From an uncultured Bacteroidales bacterium (lineage in GTDB: Bacteria > Bacteroidota > Bacteroidia > Bacteroidales > WCHB1-69): a stretch of DNA of 30,306 bases. This document shows positions 9,101 through 15,193 of the stretch, one piece after another. The stretch lies in the NCBI GenBank assembly GCA_937949745.1, contig CALECM010000120.1:1-30306 (forward strand). Reading direction: 5' to 3'. Position 1 is the stretch's first letter, and the number at the start of each line of letters is the position of its first letter. The notes under the pieces were generated by a model. That model was not told the origin of the DNA and searched no databases. It saw only the letters and a list, made by a program, of their open reading frames with translations. A program made the position numbers and the translations under genes.

Positions 9101-9894
9101 GACGCGACAAGCACATCGTTAACCCATATTTTTAAGGAACCGGAAGTGCCGGCGCGAAGGTATACTTCCTGCTCTTTGTCACTGTTTACAAAACTTTGTG
9201 CGTAGGCGATAATATTGTCCAACGGGAAATAATAATCGAAGTAGAACCAACCGTCCGGTTTATTGGCAGGAGGAGTATACCACCGGATATCGGCTTCCAC
9301 TTTATTACTGAAAACATCGGTATTACGGGATTTGGACAAGGCTCCCCAATCTTTGTTGAAACCGCTCCCCGATATGTTATCGAACGAACCTAAAACCTGC
9401 CATTCCCTCAGAAATCCTATTTTATCATACCATTCCGTAGCTTTCGCCATGTTATTCGAATAGAAGTAATGATCTCCCAGTTTCCTGTATACCATGGATT
9501 TCAGGGTTCCGTTCATTTCGGGGTCATTCACAATATCCTGATAAAACTGTACTTGTTCTTTGGGTAATACCTGTCCGGAAGAATTGTTTAGCATGGAATA
9601 GAAAGCATATAAATAAGGATAGGGATTATCGCTTTTTTCATAGAATTGCCGGAAATGATCGAAAGCGCCGTTTTCATTAAAGTCATTCCAGTCCAGAAGG
9701 GCCAGGCATAAATAAGCTTCGGTCCTGGGTTCGTTTCCTGAAGCGGCCATTTTAAAATATTCCCGGGCTTCCTTCCGGTTATTCCGGTTGAAGGCTTCCC
9801 ACCCTTTCCGGTAATGGTCTTCATTATTAGAGAAAGTAACGGAGCATGACAGACAGAATGCTGTCAATAACGCAAATTGAATTTTTCTTTTCAT
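6121..9894 (-). CDS. Exported TPR / DUF3857 / transglutaminase-like giant protein
   Basis: A 1257-residue exported protein. Seen in order: a signal peptide (1-22), TPR-like helices (about 25-160), a beta-rich segment with a GSFDN start resembling a jelly-roll binding domain (about 165-320), more TPR repeats (about 340-640), a DUF3857 region (about 680-870), a transglutaminase-like core and a beta-rich tail. In the core, GDCKDVSTL gives the Cys near residue 939 and NHCIARL the His near 984; the third triad position is in YYLELTNN, Glu-Leu-Thr where the family usually has Asp-x-Thr. DUF3857/transglutaminase proteins are common and often unstudied in Bacteroidota; they are thought to act in the cell envelope, as cysteine hydrolases or as binding proteins. 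It is apparently monocistronic. Confidence 0.88.
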   Translation of the reverse strand: MKRKIQFALLTAFCLSCSVTFSNNEDHYRKGWEAFNRNNRKEAREYFKMAASGNEPRTEAYLCLALLDWNDFNENGAFDHFRQFYEKSDNPYPYLYAFYSMLNNSSGQVLPKEQVQFYQDIVNDPEMNGTLKSMVYRKLGDHYFYSNNMAKATEWYDKIGFLREWQVLGSFDNISGSGFNKDWGALSKSRNTDVFSNKVEADIRWYTPPANKPDGWFYFDYYFPLDNIIAYAQSFVNSDKEQEVYLRAGTSGSLKIWVNDVLVASVPEERNCDIDIYGYKIKLNEGANRILVQIGQSEISNANFLIRLTDENGIPLTGITQSGNYADYRKSEMQSLPEMLPFFAETYFEEKIRENPDELLHYIALGETYLRNDKAYEGTHILKKAEKLAPVSSFVSHRLSEAYSRGNNNIDYSREIENIKQNDPDAFIALRHLYTDAVASEKYSEAETIAEKIKNLYGESYITDAMDIYTASVQHKTEEFMILSRKMYAKYPHNYEFMNLNFAIEEELFNNNKAATKILENYCKKYFSTQALEKLAYKYMNTGKTDKALSTLRKRNETMPYACGFLYSYATLLQRMQRYQEALATLDEIKKIAPYMSQIYNTEGYIHKDMKNTEKAKEAFRRSIYYGPTSYDSRNQLRLLENKKEVFDLFPKIELAQLIAGTPVAADYPEDNAIIVLYDNQLVFYPEGAKEIRTEIAVKILNQSGIEEWKEYNIAYGNNSQKLLLDKYEVIKANGQRVKAETDYRNRIVFPNLEVGDVLHLEYRLQDYQTGTLSKHFSDWALMQYGIPVMYTRFALLAPADKEFQYLVKNGQIEPSVTDIEQMKLYEWVVDSIQPAIKSEPYMSPFTDIAPMLIVSSIPDWQFISNWYKDLTSNKINVHSDYVLQETLSEILRGKEDATQMEKAKLFYEYILNNITYSNVSFLQSNFIPQKASRTIITRLGDCKDVSTLFVALCREVGIEANLVLFQSKENGKNTTALPSVNFNHCIARLVIDNEVYYLELTNNKLPFGTAVESALGSSILPIPYKNETIGDKLLVMEMPSRKQNELIRNKRISCQNNDMKVKSGNILTGEWAAFARYVYENMGQEDRLKSMNEDESAKWKNPVKVSDLIFSNLDNLSDSVSYQFHLEARDALQDVANMKVFKLPWTEAVESLSMVSSEKRNSPFEFWAYVYCDTEKEEIVFTLPENKQLVEIPENTRLECAAATYELTFDYSKKGELRATRTFTKLKEVVSPEEYPEFKSFLNSVNLLDNKQYAIK

Positions 9895-9939
9895 ATAATA
9901 GTAAATAACGGGTTATCTGCTTGTCCTTAATTTGACCTA

Positions 9940-9947
9940 CAAAAATA
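9940..9947 (-). promoter_or_regulatory. Bacteroidota -7 element (TATTTTTG) for the DUF3857 gene
   Basis: The plus strand reads CAAAAATA, so the minus strand has TATTTTTG, 45 bases upstream of the ATG at 9894. The -33 box is not obvious. Confidence 0.55.
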
Positions 9948-10060
9948 GGAAAAATAGAATTTCATTTATCCGAAAGTAGATAACATGACAATAAAAATCC
10001 GGAAGTCCGGAATGATTTAAAGAATAAGAAAAGATATTTAGAATGATATATCTCCGATCT

Positions 10061-10924
10061 CTATTGCCGTAACCATTTAACCAGTTCCGGTATGGTGCTT
10101 TCCATTTTCCGAACAGTATCCGTAAATACGGTATTGGAGATTTCAGGATTATTTTCCAGCCTTTTAATAGGAATGGTTTCCGTAGGACGTATGATATAAG
10201 CTTTTCCTTCCTTTTCCAGTTTCTCTATCTCTTCGATCCTTTGGTTGTAAAGGGATGCCCGCTCCCGCATTAACTTTACCAAGGACGGGTATTGCCGGTA
10301 GCGGATGCCGAAAAGCGTGTTGAGAGAAGAGTCCTCTTTGCGATATCCTTTCGGGCGGGTTAAGATGACGACCAGTTTTTCGTAACCTTGCTGTAAGGCA
10401 TGATGAATCGGAATGGCATCCGCTAATCCGCCGTCAAGATAAGGTTTTCCGTCAATGATCTTCATTTTTGAGATGAATGGTAAAGAGGAGGTCGCTGTAA
10501 GAAAATCACATAACCGGTCGGGAGAGCTCTCATTCAGGTTGAAATATTCGGGTCGCGCCGTCATGCAATTGGTCACTACGGTATAAAAACGGGTAGGGGA
10601 AGACGGAAGTCGGTCATATTCCAATGATTCCAGCTTTTGCGGGATTTGTTTGTAAATAAAGTCCCAGTTAAAATAATTCCCGTTTTTCATTAAATGCCTG
10701 ATCCCGCAATACCGGGGATCGTTGATATACCGGTTGATCTGCCTGTTACGTTCCTGCTGACCGGTTACGTAAGATACGCCGTAAGCGGTTCCGGCCGAAA
10801 CCCCGATCATATACGGGAAGGACAAATGGTGTTGCAGGAATGATTCCAGTACTCCCGCCACAAAAATAGCCCTGAATCCGCCGCCTTCCAATATCACGCC
10901 CGTATTCTTCGTCAACGTGTCCAT
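10061..10924 (-). CDS. Patatin-like phospholipase (RssA/YjjU type)
   Basis: A 287-residue cytoplasmic patatin-family hydrolase. Seen: oxyanion motif EGGGFRA (residues 13-19), nucleophile elbow GVSAG with Ser43, and the dyad aspartate in YLDGGLADAIP (Asp164). Length and the absence of a signal peptide fit the bacterial YjjU/RssA-type group, which cleaves acyl esters of phospholipids or related lipids. It starts 11 bases after the stop codon of the lipoprotein gene upstream on the same strand, so the two are probably cotranscribed from the promoter at 11521-11528. The physiological substrate is unknown. Confidence 0.9.
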   Translation of the reverse strand: MDTLTKNTGVILEGGGFRAIFVAGVLESFLQHHLSFPYMIGVSAGTAYGVSYVTGQQERNRQINRYINDPRYCGIRHLMKNGNYFNWDFIYKQIPQKLESLEYDRLPSSPTRFYTVVTNCMTARPEYFNLNESSPDRLCDFLTATSSLPFISKMKIIDGKPYLDGGLADAIPIHHALQQGYEKLVVILTRPKGYRKEDSSLNTLFGIRYRQYPSLVKLMRERASLYNQRIEEIEKLEKEGKAYIIRPTETIPIKRLENNPEISNTVFTDTVRKMESTIPELVKWLRQ

Positions 10925-10935
10925 AATGCTCCGGT

Positions 10936-11502
10936 TTAAAGTATTAATTTTCCGTCCGTTCTTAAAATTTGCAGTATCCTTTCATCATTCCGGCGATCGG
11001 GAATCGTCATGCCTTGCGGCAATCCGGGATAACCCGCCCGTACTTTCATTTCATGGTCAGCGGAGATCATCATGGGATCGATCACCATCCAGTCACAGCT
11101 TACGGAGGAGTAAGACGGCCAGAAATAACCGGTATAGATCAGTTCCCCGTCCGCAACCACGGCAAAGGGGACTCCCCGTACGGAATGTTCCAGCTTTTGG
11201 ATTGCACCGGCTCCATTATCGGAAATGGTAAACGCGTATTCTTCCGTATTATACCTGATGATATCGTGGTATCCGATCAGTGGTTCTTCATCTAATACAA
11301 TAGTATTCTCGTCGATCTGTCCGTTAGTATTTTCAATGGTGGAGAAATCCTGAATAAGGAAAAACTCGATTCCCGAAATGGACTCCTTTGATTTCCCGTC
11401 CGGAACATTTTCCGTTTTGGATCCGGATTCTGTGGAGCATCCTGTAGACAAAATGAAAATAGCGGAAAATAAAATGACAGCAATCGAATGTGGAAATTTC
11501 AT
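10936..11502 (-). CDS. Lipoprotein of unknown function
   Basis: 188 residues. Seen: a lipoprotein signal with STGC at residues 19-22 (Cys22), a short Ser/Glu-rich linker, then a soluble domain of about 150 residues with no motif I recognise; it is rich in beta-strand residues and ends in a segment carrying IPDRRNDERILQILRTDG. The frame is open to a TTG at 11523, but that codon lies inside the TATATTTG -7 element, so the ATG at 11502 is the start. It is the first gene of a likely two-gene operon with the patatin phospholipase. The mature protein would be membrane-anchored on the outside of the cytoplasm. Confidence 0.75.
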   Translation of the reverse strand: MKFPHSIAVILFSAIFILSTGCSTESGSKTENVPDGKSKESISGIEFFLIQDFSTIENTNGQIDENTIVLDEEPLIGYHDIIRYNTEEYAFTISDNGAGAIQKLEHSVRGVPFAVVADGELIYTGYFWPSYSSVSCDWMVIDPMMISADHEMKVRAGYPGLPQGMTIPDRRNDERILQILRTDGKLIL

Positions 11503-11520
11503 AGCAGGGATTTTATTCCA

Positions 11521-11528
11521 CAAATATA
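11521..11528 (-). promoter_or_regulatory. Bacteroidota -7 element (TATATTTG) for the lipoprotein-patatin operon
   Basis: The plus strand reads CAAATATA, giving TATATTTG on the minus strand, 18 bases before the ATG at 11502. The leader would be only about 10-12 nt. It decides the start codon of the lipoprotein gene. Confidence 0.55.
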
Positions 11529-11549
11529 CATTTTATTATGAAAGGAAGA

Positions 11550-11689
11550 TTATTTTATGGCGATGTATATCTCTACTTCCGAGGCGTCGCCACGCTGGGA
11601 TTTCTCCCCGTAGACTTCAAAATCAGCCGTATATTTCCTGTTCAGAACTTTGTCGCGATCCCAGATCTCGTTCCAGATATACATCCAAC
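11550..11689 (-). pseudogene. 3' remnant of a GyrI-like / effector-binding domain gene
   Basis: On the minus strand, one frame ending in TAA at 11550-11552 reads WMYIWNEIWDRDKVLN, then FEVYGEKSQRGDASEVEIYIAIK. The YIWNEIW, the FEVYG and the closing VEIYIAIK are what one sees at the C-terminus of GyrI-like/AraC effector-binding domains (W-x-x-x-W, FEvYg, EIyIPIK). Only about 45 codons remain. Upstream the match ends abruptly at 11689, exactly where the RHS-derived repeat begins. The missing N-terminal part was not found beyond the second repeat either, so the gene appears lost by a rearrangement with deletion. Confidence 0.6.
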
Positions 11690-11963
11690 GTTCCGCTGTC
11701 GATATATGGCGCCATATACCAGGATCCGGAAAGAATACGGGAGTATGAAACAGCGGTGAAAGAAAATAATGTCTATATTTACCACGGTGAAATAGACCAG
11801 ATTAAATTACGCCGTGATAGGATGATGCAAAAGTGTGAGCATATTTTTAAACAAAGTGGAATCGAGATGCTGGATGTTCTTCCGAACCTGTTGGAGCATC
11901 TGAAAATACCGACTTACATAGAACCTGATGTCTATTTTTATCATCCCGACCACCTGGGAAGCA
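11690..11963 (+). repeat. Direct repeat of RHS core, left copy (274 bp)
   Basis: This stretch recurs at 13276-13548 with five substitutions and a single 1-base length difference by my reading (about 98% identity). It runs from GTTCCGCTGTCG to GGGAAGCA. Both ends are sharp. Confidence 0.9.
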
Positions 11964-12088
11964 GCAGCTGGATTACCAGCCACAGCGGGAGAGGTATTCA
12001 GTATATGAATTATCTTCCGTTTGGGGAGAGTTGGGTAGATCAGCGCAACAGCAGTTGGAATGAACCTTATACTACAACGAAATTATAA
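11690..12088 (+). pseudogene. RHS repeat-associated core fragment, copy 1
   Basis: An open frame (no start codon of its own) encodes the late RHS core: VPLSIYGAIYQD, an Arg/Glu-rich helix, then YFYHPDHLGSSSWITSHSG, MNYLPFGESWVDQRNSSW and NEPYT. HPDHLGSSSW...LPFGE is the diagnostic RHS-core signature of Bacteroidota RHS proteins. Everything upstream (signal, YD repeats) is missing, and the closing GKExDxETGxxYxGARYY part is missing too: the frame runs into unrelated AT-rich sequence near 12072 and stops at 12088. This is a broken piece, out of frame with the toxin-like sequence that follows. Confidence 0.8.
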
Positions 12089-12533
12089 TAAGGTGGAAGG
12101 AGCAATAAAAGATTTAAAAACATATAATTCAGATTTATATCACAATTTAGATAATTTGAAAGATGAAAATGGGCGTACAGTGGATGTTTACGTAAAATTA
12201 AATGGAAATCTCGCTGGGCAGGGTAGAGATGGGCAAGTTATTGAAAATTAAAGATCTACAGATGAACGCTTTTATAATTTATCAGAAGTTATGACTGCAA
12301 TTGGTATAGTGATAGAGTTAAATCCAAACTCACTTGATATAGGAAAATCTTTTTCCCATGAAGGGGGCATGGATATACGATGTGCCAAATCTCTTTTTCA
12401 ATGGTTAAAGAATAATGGCCTTAATACTCCTGGCTATGATGGGCATAATCCCTATGATCCTTCTGGACGTAAAGCAATAAAACAGGAAGGTATATATGAT
12501 GCTAACCGGCGCCGAAATCCTATTGATAAATAA
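12060..12533 (+). pseudogene. Decayed C-terminal toxin-like domain of an RHS protein
   Basis: AT-rich sequence in one frame reads from about 12072 (NYNKVEGAIKDL...) to the stop at 12533, interrupted by an in-frame TAA at 12249-12251 (VIEN-stop-RSTDERFYNL). The second half contains SHEGGMDIR and later GYDGHNPYDPSGRKA. HEGG followed by a DGHNPxDPSGxxA segment resembles zinc-peptidase-like effector domains carried by RHS proteins, but the second zinc histidine of HExxH is Met here. A sixth G in the run at 12363-12367 would read HEGGHG. The domain is also out of frame with the RHS core before it. I infer a dead toxin; the peptidase assignment is tentative. Confidence 0.5.
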
Positions 12534-12542
12534 AATTTTGAT

Positions 12543-13154
12543 ATGAAAAAATATATTTGTTTCAGTATTGCAATGTTTCTTTATATTGTATTATTTTCAC
12601 AAAAGGATTCTATAAATAAGAAAGATATCAGATGGAAAATATTAATAGAAAAACAAGATGAAGAAGAGCGGAGAAAAGCGGATAGCAATGTAATTGTAAA
12701 AATAATTTACGATACATTAGGAAGTGATTATATTGAGCAACATTTTTACCATAATGGTAATTTATATTATCAAATTCCTTTTGTTAATGGTATGGCGAAT
12801 GGTATTTATAAAGAATATTATCCTAACGGTCAGTTAAAATATAAAAGAGAGATGAAAGATGGATATTATAATTCAGATATCTGTAATAGTATTTTATTTG
12901 ATAGATTTGGAGATGCGTTAATTACAGTAATTTGTTTACCTTATGATAAAGAAGTATACTCTTTTCAGACAGGATACTTTTATGGAGAACCTTATTATTT
13001 GATGATACGTAATCCTGAAAACATTTTAGTGGCAGAATTTTCATATGTTAATAATAAATGGAAAAAGAATAATTATCATCGTAGATCAGTAAGATACGCT
13101 AATAAATTACTAAGGGTTTATAAAAAGAATCCTGTCAAAAGGTGGATGGATTGA
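12543..13154 (+). CDS. Exported YwqK/MORN-repeat protein, candidate immunity protein
   Basis: 203 residues. Seen: an N-terminal signal peptide (KKYICFSIAMFLYIVLFSQ), then two or three MORN-type units (residues about 75-115) with FYHNGNLYYQIPFVNGMANG and YYPNGQLKYKREMKDGYY, the pattern of YwqK-family antitoxin/immunity proteins, and a C-terminal part without recognised motif. It begins 9 bases after the toxin-like frame ends and shares its AT-rich composition and rare use of CCG codons. Position and type suggest it protects the envelope against the adjacent RHS toxin. The reading frame is intact while the toxin is broken, so it may act as an orphan immunity gene. A generic MORN lipoprotein-like role is the alternative. 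Confidence 0.75.
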   Translation: MKKYICFSIAMFLYIVLFSQKDSINKKDIRWKILIEKQDEEERRKADSNVIVKIIYDTLGSDYIEQHFYHNGNLYYQIPFVNGMANGIYKEYYPNGQLKYKREMKDGYYNSDICNSILFDRFGDALITVICLPYDKEVYSFQTGYFYGEPYYLMIRNPENILVAEFSYVNNKWKKNNYHRRSVRYANKLLRVYKKNPVKRWMD

Positions 13155-13170
13155 ACAGAATTAAATTTCT

Positions 13171-13580
13171 CCTTACATAGTAAACAATCAAAAGTATTAC
13201 ACCAAACATTACTATGCGGGAAGCGAGCGTATAGCCAGTAAAGTGGGAAGAGAAAGTCCGTTTATCGGAATCGAAGTTCCGCTGTCGATATATGGCGCCA
13301 TATATCAGGATGCGGAAAGAATACGGGAGTATGAAACAGCGGTGAAGAAAATAATGTCTATATTTACCACGGTGAAATAGACCAGATTAAATTACGCCGT
13401 GATAGGATGATGCAAAAGTGTGAGCATATTTTTAAACAAAGTGGAATCGAGATGCTGGATGTTCTTCCGAACCTGTTGGAGCATCTGAAAATACCGACTT
13501 ACATTGAACCTGATGTCTATTTTTATCATCCCGATCACATGGGAAGCATTGAATTATATCTTTTTTACAATATAAACTGA
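13171..13580 (+). pseudogene. RHS repeat-associated core fragment, copy 2 (frameshifted)
   Basis: The frame reads PYIVNNQKYYTKHYYAGSERIASKVG (here cut into motif YTKHYYAGSERIAS), a standard RHS element, and then the same core as copy 1. It carries 25 or so codons upstream of the duplicated part that copy 1 lacks. A missing A in the GTGAAAG run (near 13347) shifts the frame to a stop at 13378-13380. The downstream part, in the other frame, ends HPDHMGS and runs into unrelated sequence at 13549, with a stop at 13578-13580. It is not translatable as an RHS protein. Confidence 0.75.
13276..13548 (+). repeat. Direct repeat of RHS core, right copy (273 bp)
   Basis: Near-identical to 11690-11963, one base shorter. 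The two copies are in the same orientation, 1586 bases apart start to start, and bracket the toxin-like and immunity-like genes. Homologous recombination between them would delete that module. Confidence 0.9.
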
Positions 13581-13679
13581 TGATAAAAGCTTTTAATAAT
13601 ACAATATAATCTCTGAATAAAGCTTTTTGAACAGTCTAAAAAATAAAAACGGTTTTATCCTCTATAATCACATCAGAGT

Positions 13680-14567
13680 TCAGTATATTTTCTGTATATG
13701 GGTAGCCTGATAAGGCAGCTGGTCGATCGGGTATTTGGAAACCCTGAATTTCCTGTGGTCAAGGTACTTTTCTATGAACGGCAGGTCGGGAGCGTAGTAG
13801 AAAACTCCTCCTTTTTTAAGTCCGTAAAGAATGGCCATATAGGTTTTGGAATAGCCCGTGATGTTTCCGTCTTTTCTGAGATGGTGATGCCGGAAATGGT
13901 TGGAAAATCCCAGATGACTGATCACGGTGCCCCATCTGTTCCTGCCGTAATCGAATTCAAGCCAGTCATGATTTATGATATAAGGACTTGTTCCGGTAAA
14001 ACGTTCAATGCCGAATGCTTCTATTCCCCGGGATCTTAAAAAATGGACCAGTGATCCTTTTATTCCGCAGCCCAGATCCAGGACAGGCTCTTTCAAAGAA
14101 TTTATATTGAGTTGTAATATCTTAGCCTGTAAAACAGCGCTGTATTCTTCACAGGTAACGGGATCTAATATCGCTTCCCGTCCGGTATAAAGAATTTTAG
14201 CAAAAGAATTACTTTCCAGAAGCCACGACCTGATTTGTCGGTAATGTAGAGGGATGAGTTCATCGGGCGGGCATCCATTCCGGATACCGGTCAGTAAACG
14301 GGAATAGATCTTGCGTAGTTTTGATTTCGTCCGTAAAGGAAACGCATAATACTGATTAATACGGCATAATTCCCGTATCGTTTTTTCCGTCGCGTAGCCG
14401 ATCATCTGTTCTTCTTCTTTTCCAGGTATATTACGGAATAGCTCCCATGATCTCATGGTGGATTCGGACAAAGAGAAAATATCCGGATTTTCTCCATGGA
14501 AAAAATTCCTGCCGGCATTAAACGTTACCTGTTTATCAATCGTACGATATAATTCTTCCGGGTGCAT
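13680..14567 (-). CDS. SAM-dependent class I methyltransferase
   Basis: 295 residues from the ATG at 14567. Seen: an all-helical N-terminal half without recognised motif, and a C-terminal Rossmann methyltransferase domain with motif I VLDLGCGIKGSLVHFL (near residues 180-195) followed by GIEAFGIERF, where the acidic residue of motif II sits. The frame continues upstream to 14753, but this would overlap the preceding gene by 148 bases with no homologous-looking sequence, so the later ATG, 38 bases after that gene's stop, is preferred. The substrate is unknown. It is the last gene of a probable three-gene operon with the membrane methyltransferase and the DUF4139 protein. Confidence 0.8.
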   Translation of the reverse strand: MHPEELYRTIDKQVTFNAGRNFFHGENPDIFSLSESTMRSWELFRNIPGKEEEQMIGYATEKTIRELCRINQYYAFPLRTKSKLRKIYSRLLTGIRNGCPPDELIPLHYRQIRSWLLESNSFAKILYTGREAILDPVTCEEYSAVLQAKILQLNINSLKEPVLDLGCGIKGSLVHFLRSRGIEAFGIERFTGTSPYIINHDWLEFDYGRNRWGTVISHLGFSNHFRHHHLRKDGNITGYSKTYMAILYGLKKGGVFYYAPDLPFIEKYLDHRKFRVSKYPIDQLPYQATHIQKIY

Positions 14568-14605
14568 TTTTTCGGTATTAAGAACTTCTTGGAAAAATCT
14601 GAAAA

Positions 14606-15190
14606 TTAATATCTTCTGGTTTTGGATTGGTAAATCCGGTATTCTTCCCCGAATACTCCGGACAAGTATTTTTCTTCTTCCAGTATCTGGATATGAAATA
14701 TGATGATGGCGATAATGGTCAGCAGTAACAGAAAAACATTGGAAAACAGACACGCTATTCCCAGATAAAAAAGATCGAAACCGGTAAAAGCCGGATTACG
14801 GCTAAACCGGTAAATTCCCCGGGTAACAAGGCGGGTATGTTGTGTGTTATCGATGCCGGCACGCCAGTTATCCCTCATCGTGATCACGGCCAATAGAAAA
14901 AAGCAAATGCCGGCGATGGATAAAATGATGCCGAAAGTGTTTAAAAAGACGGATTGGAACAAAGGTGTTAGCCATCCTTCAGGCCAAAGGATACTTCCAT
15001 ATTGTAAGACCGGTATCGTGAAAGTGATCGCCAAAAGAAAACTTTCCACTTTCCGGGTACGGGCCGGTTTATTGCCTTTCGCCATTCTGTCGCTGCTGAT
15101 GCCTTGTCTTTTCAGGAGCAGTTGTTTGGAAAGATAGATCAGGTAAAAAGCCGTGGTTAATATCAGGGCGGCAACTTGAATAGGATTCAT
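14606..15190 (-). CDS. Isoprenylcysteine-carboxyl-methyltransferase-like membrane protein
   Basis: 194 residues with about five hydrophobic segments. Seen: TRGIYRFSRNPAFTGFDLFYLG (RxSRNPxxxG motif, residues about 125-146) and the closing EEKYLSGVFGEEYRIYQSKTRRY type end with paired glutamates, both characteristic of the ICMT/phospholipid-methyltransferase (PEMT-like) superfamily that uses SAM at the membrane. Bacterial members have few defined substrates; lipids or isoprenoid-like molecules are plausible. It starts 3 bases after the DUF4139 gene stops, strongly suggesting cotranscription. Confidence 0.85.
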   Translation of the reverse strand: MNPIQVAALILTTAFYLIYLSKQLLLKRQGISSDRMAKGNKPARTRKVESFLLAITFTIPVLQYGSILWPEGWLTPLFQSVFLNTFGIILSIAGICFFLLAVITMRDNWRAGIDNTQHTRLVTRGIYRFSRNPAFTGFDLFYLGIACLFSNVFLLLLTIIAIIIFHIQILEEEKYLSGVFGEEYRIYQSKTRRY

Positions 15191-15193
15191 CTT

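Noticed and set aside
11503..11523. Seven-codon upstream extension of the lipoprotein
   Set aside because: The TTG lies inside the TATATTTG element and the lipoprotein signal starts cleanly at the ATG at 11502.
13549..13679. Search for the missing half of the GyrI-like gene
   Set aside because: The stretch is AT-rich with short AAAAGCTTTT-type palindromes and no frame resembling that domain.
14568..14753. N-terminal extension of the SAM methyltransferase
   Set aside because: It overlaps the membrane methyltransferase gene in another frame and the extra residues look like shadow sequence.
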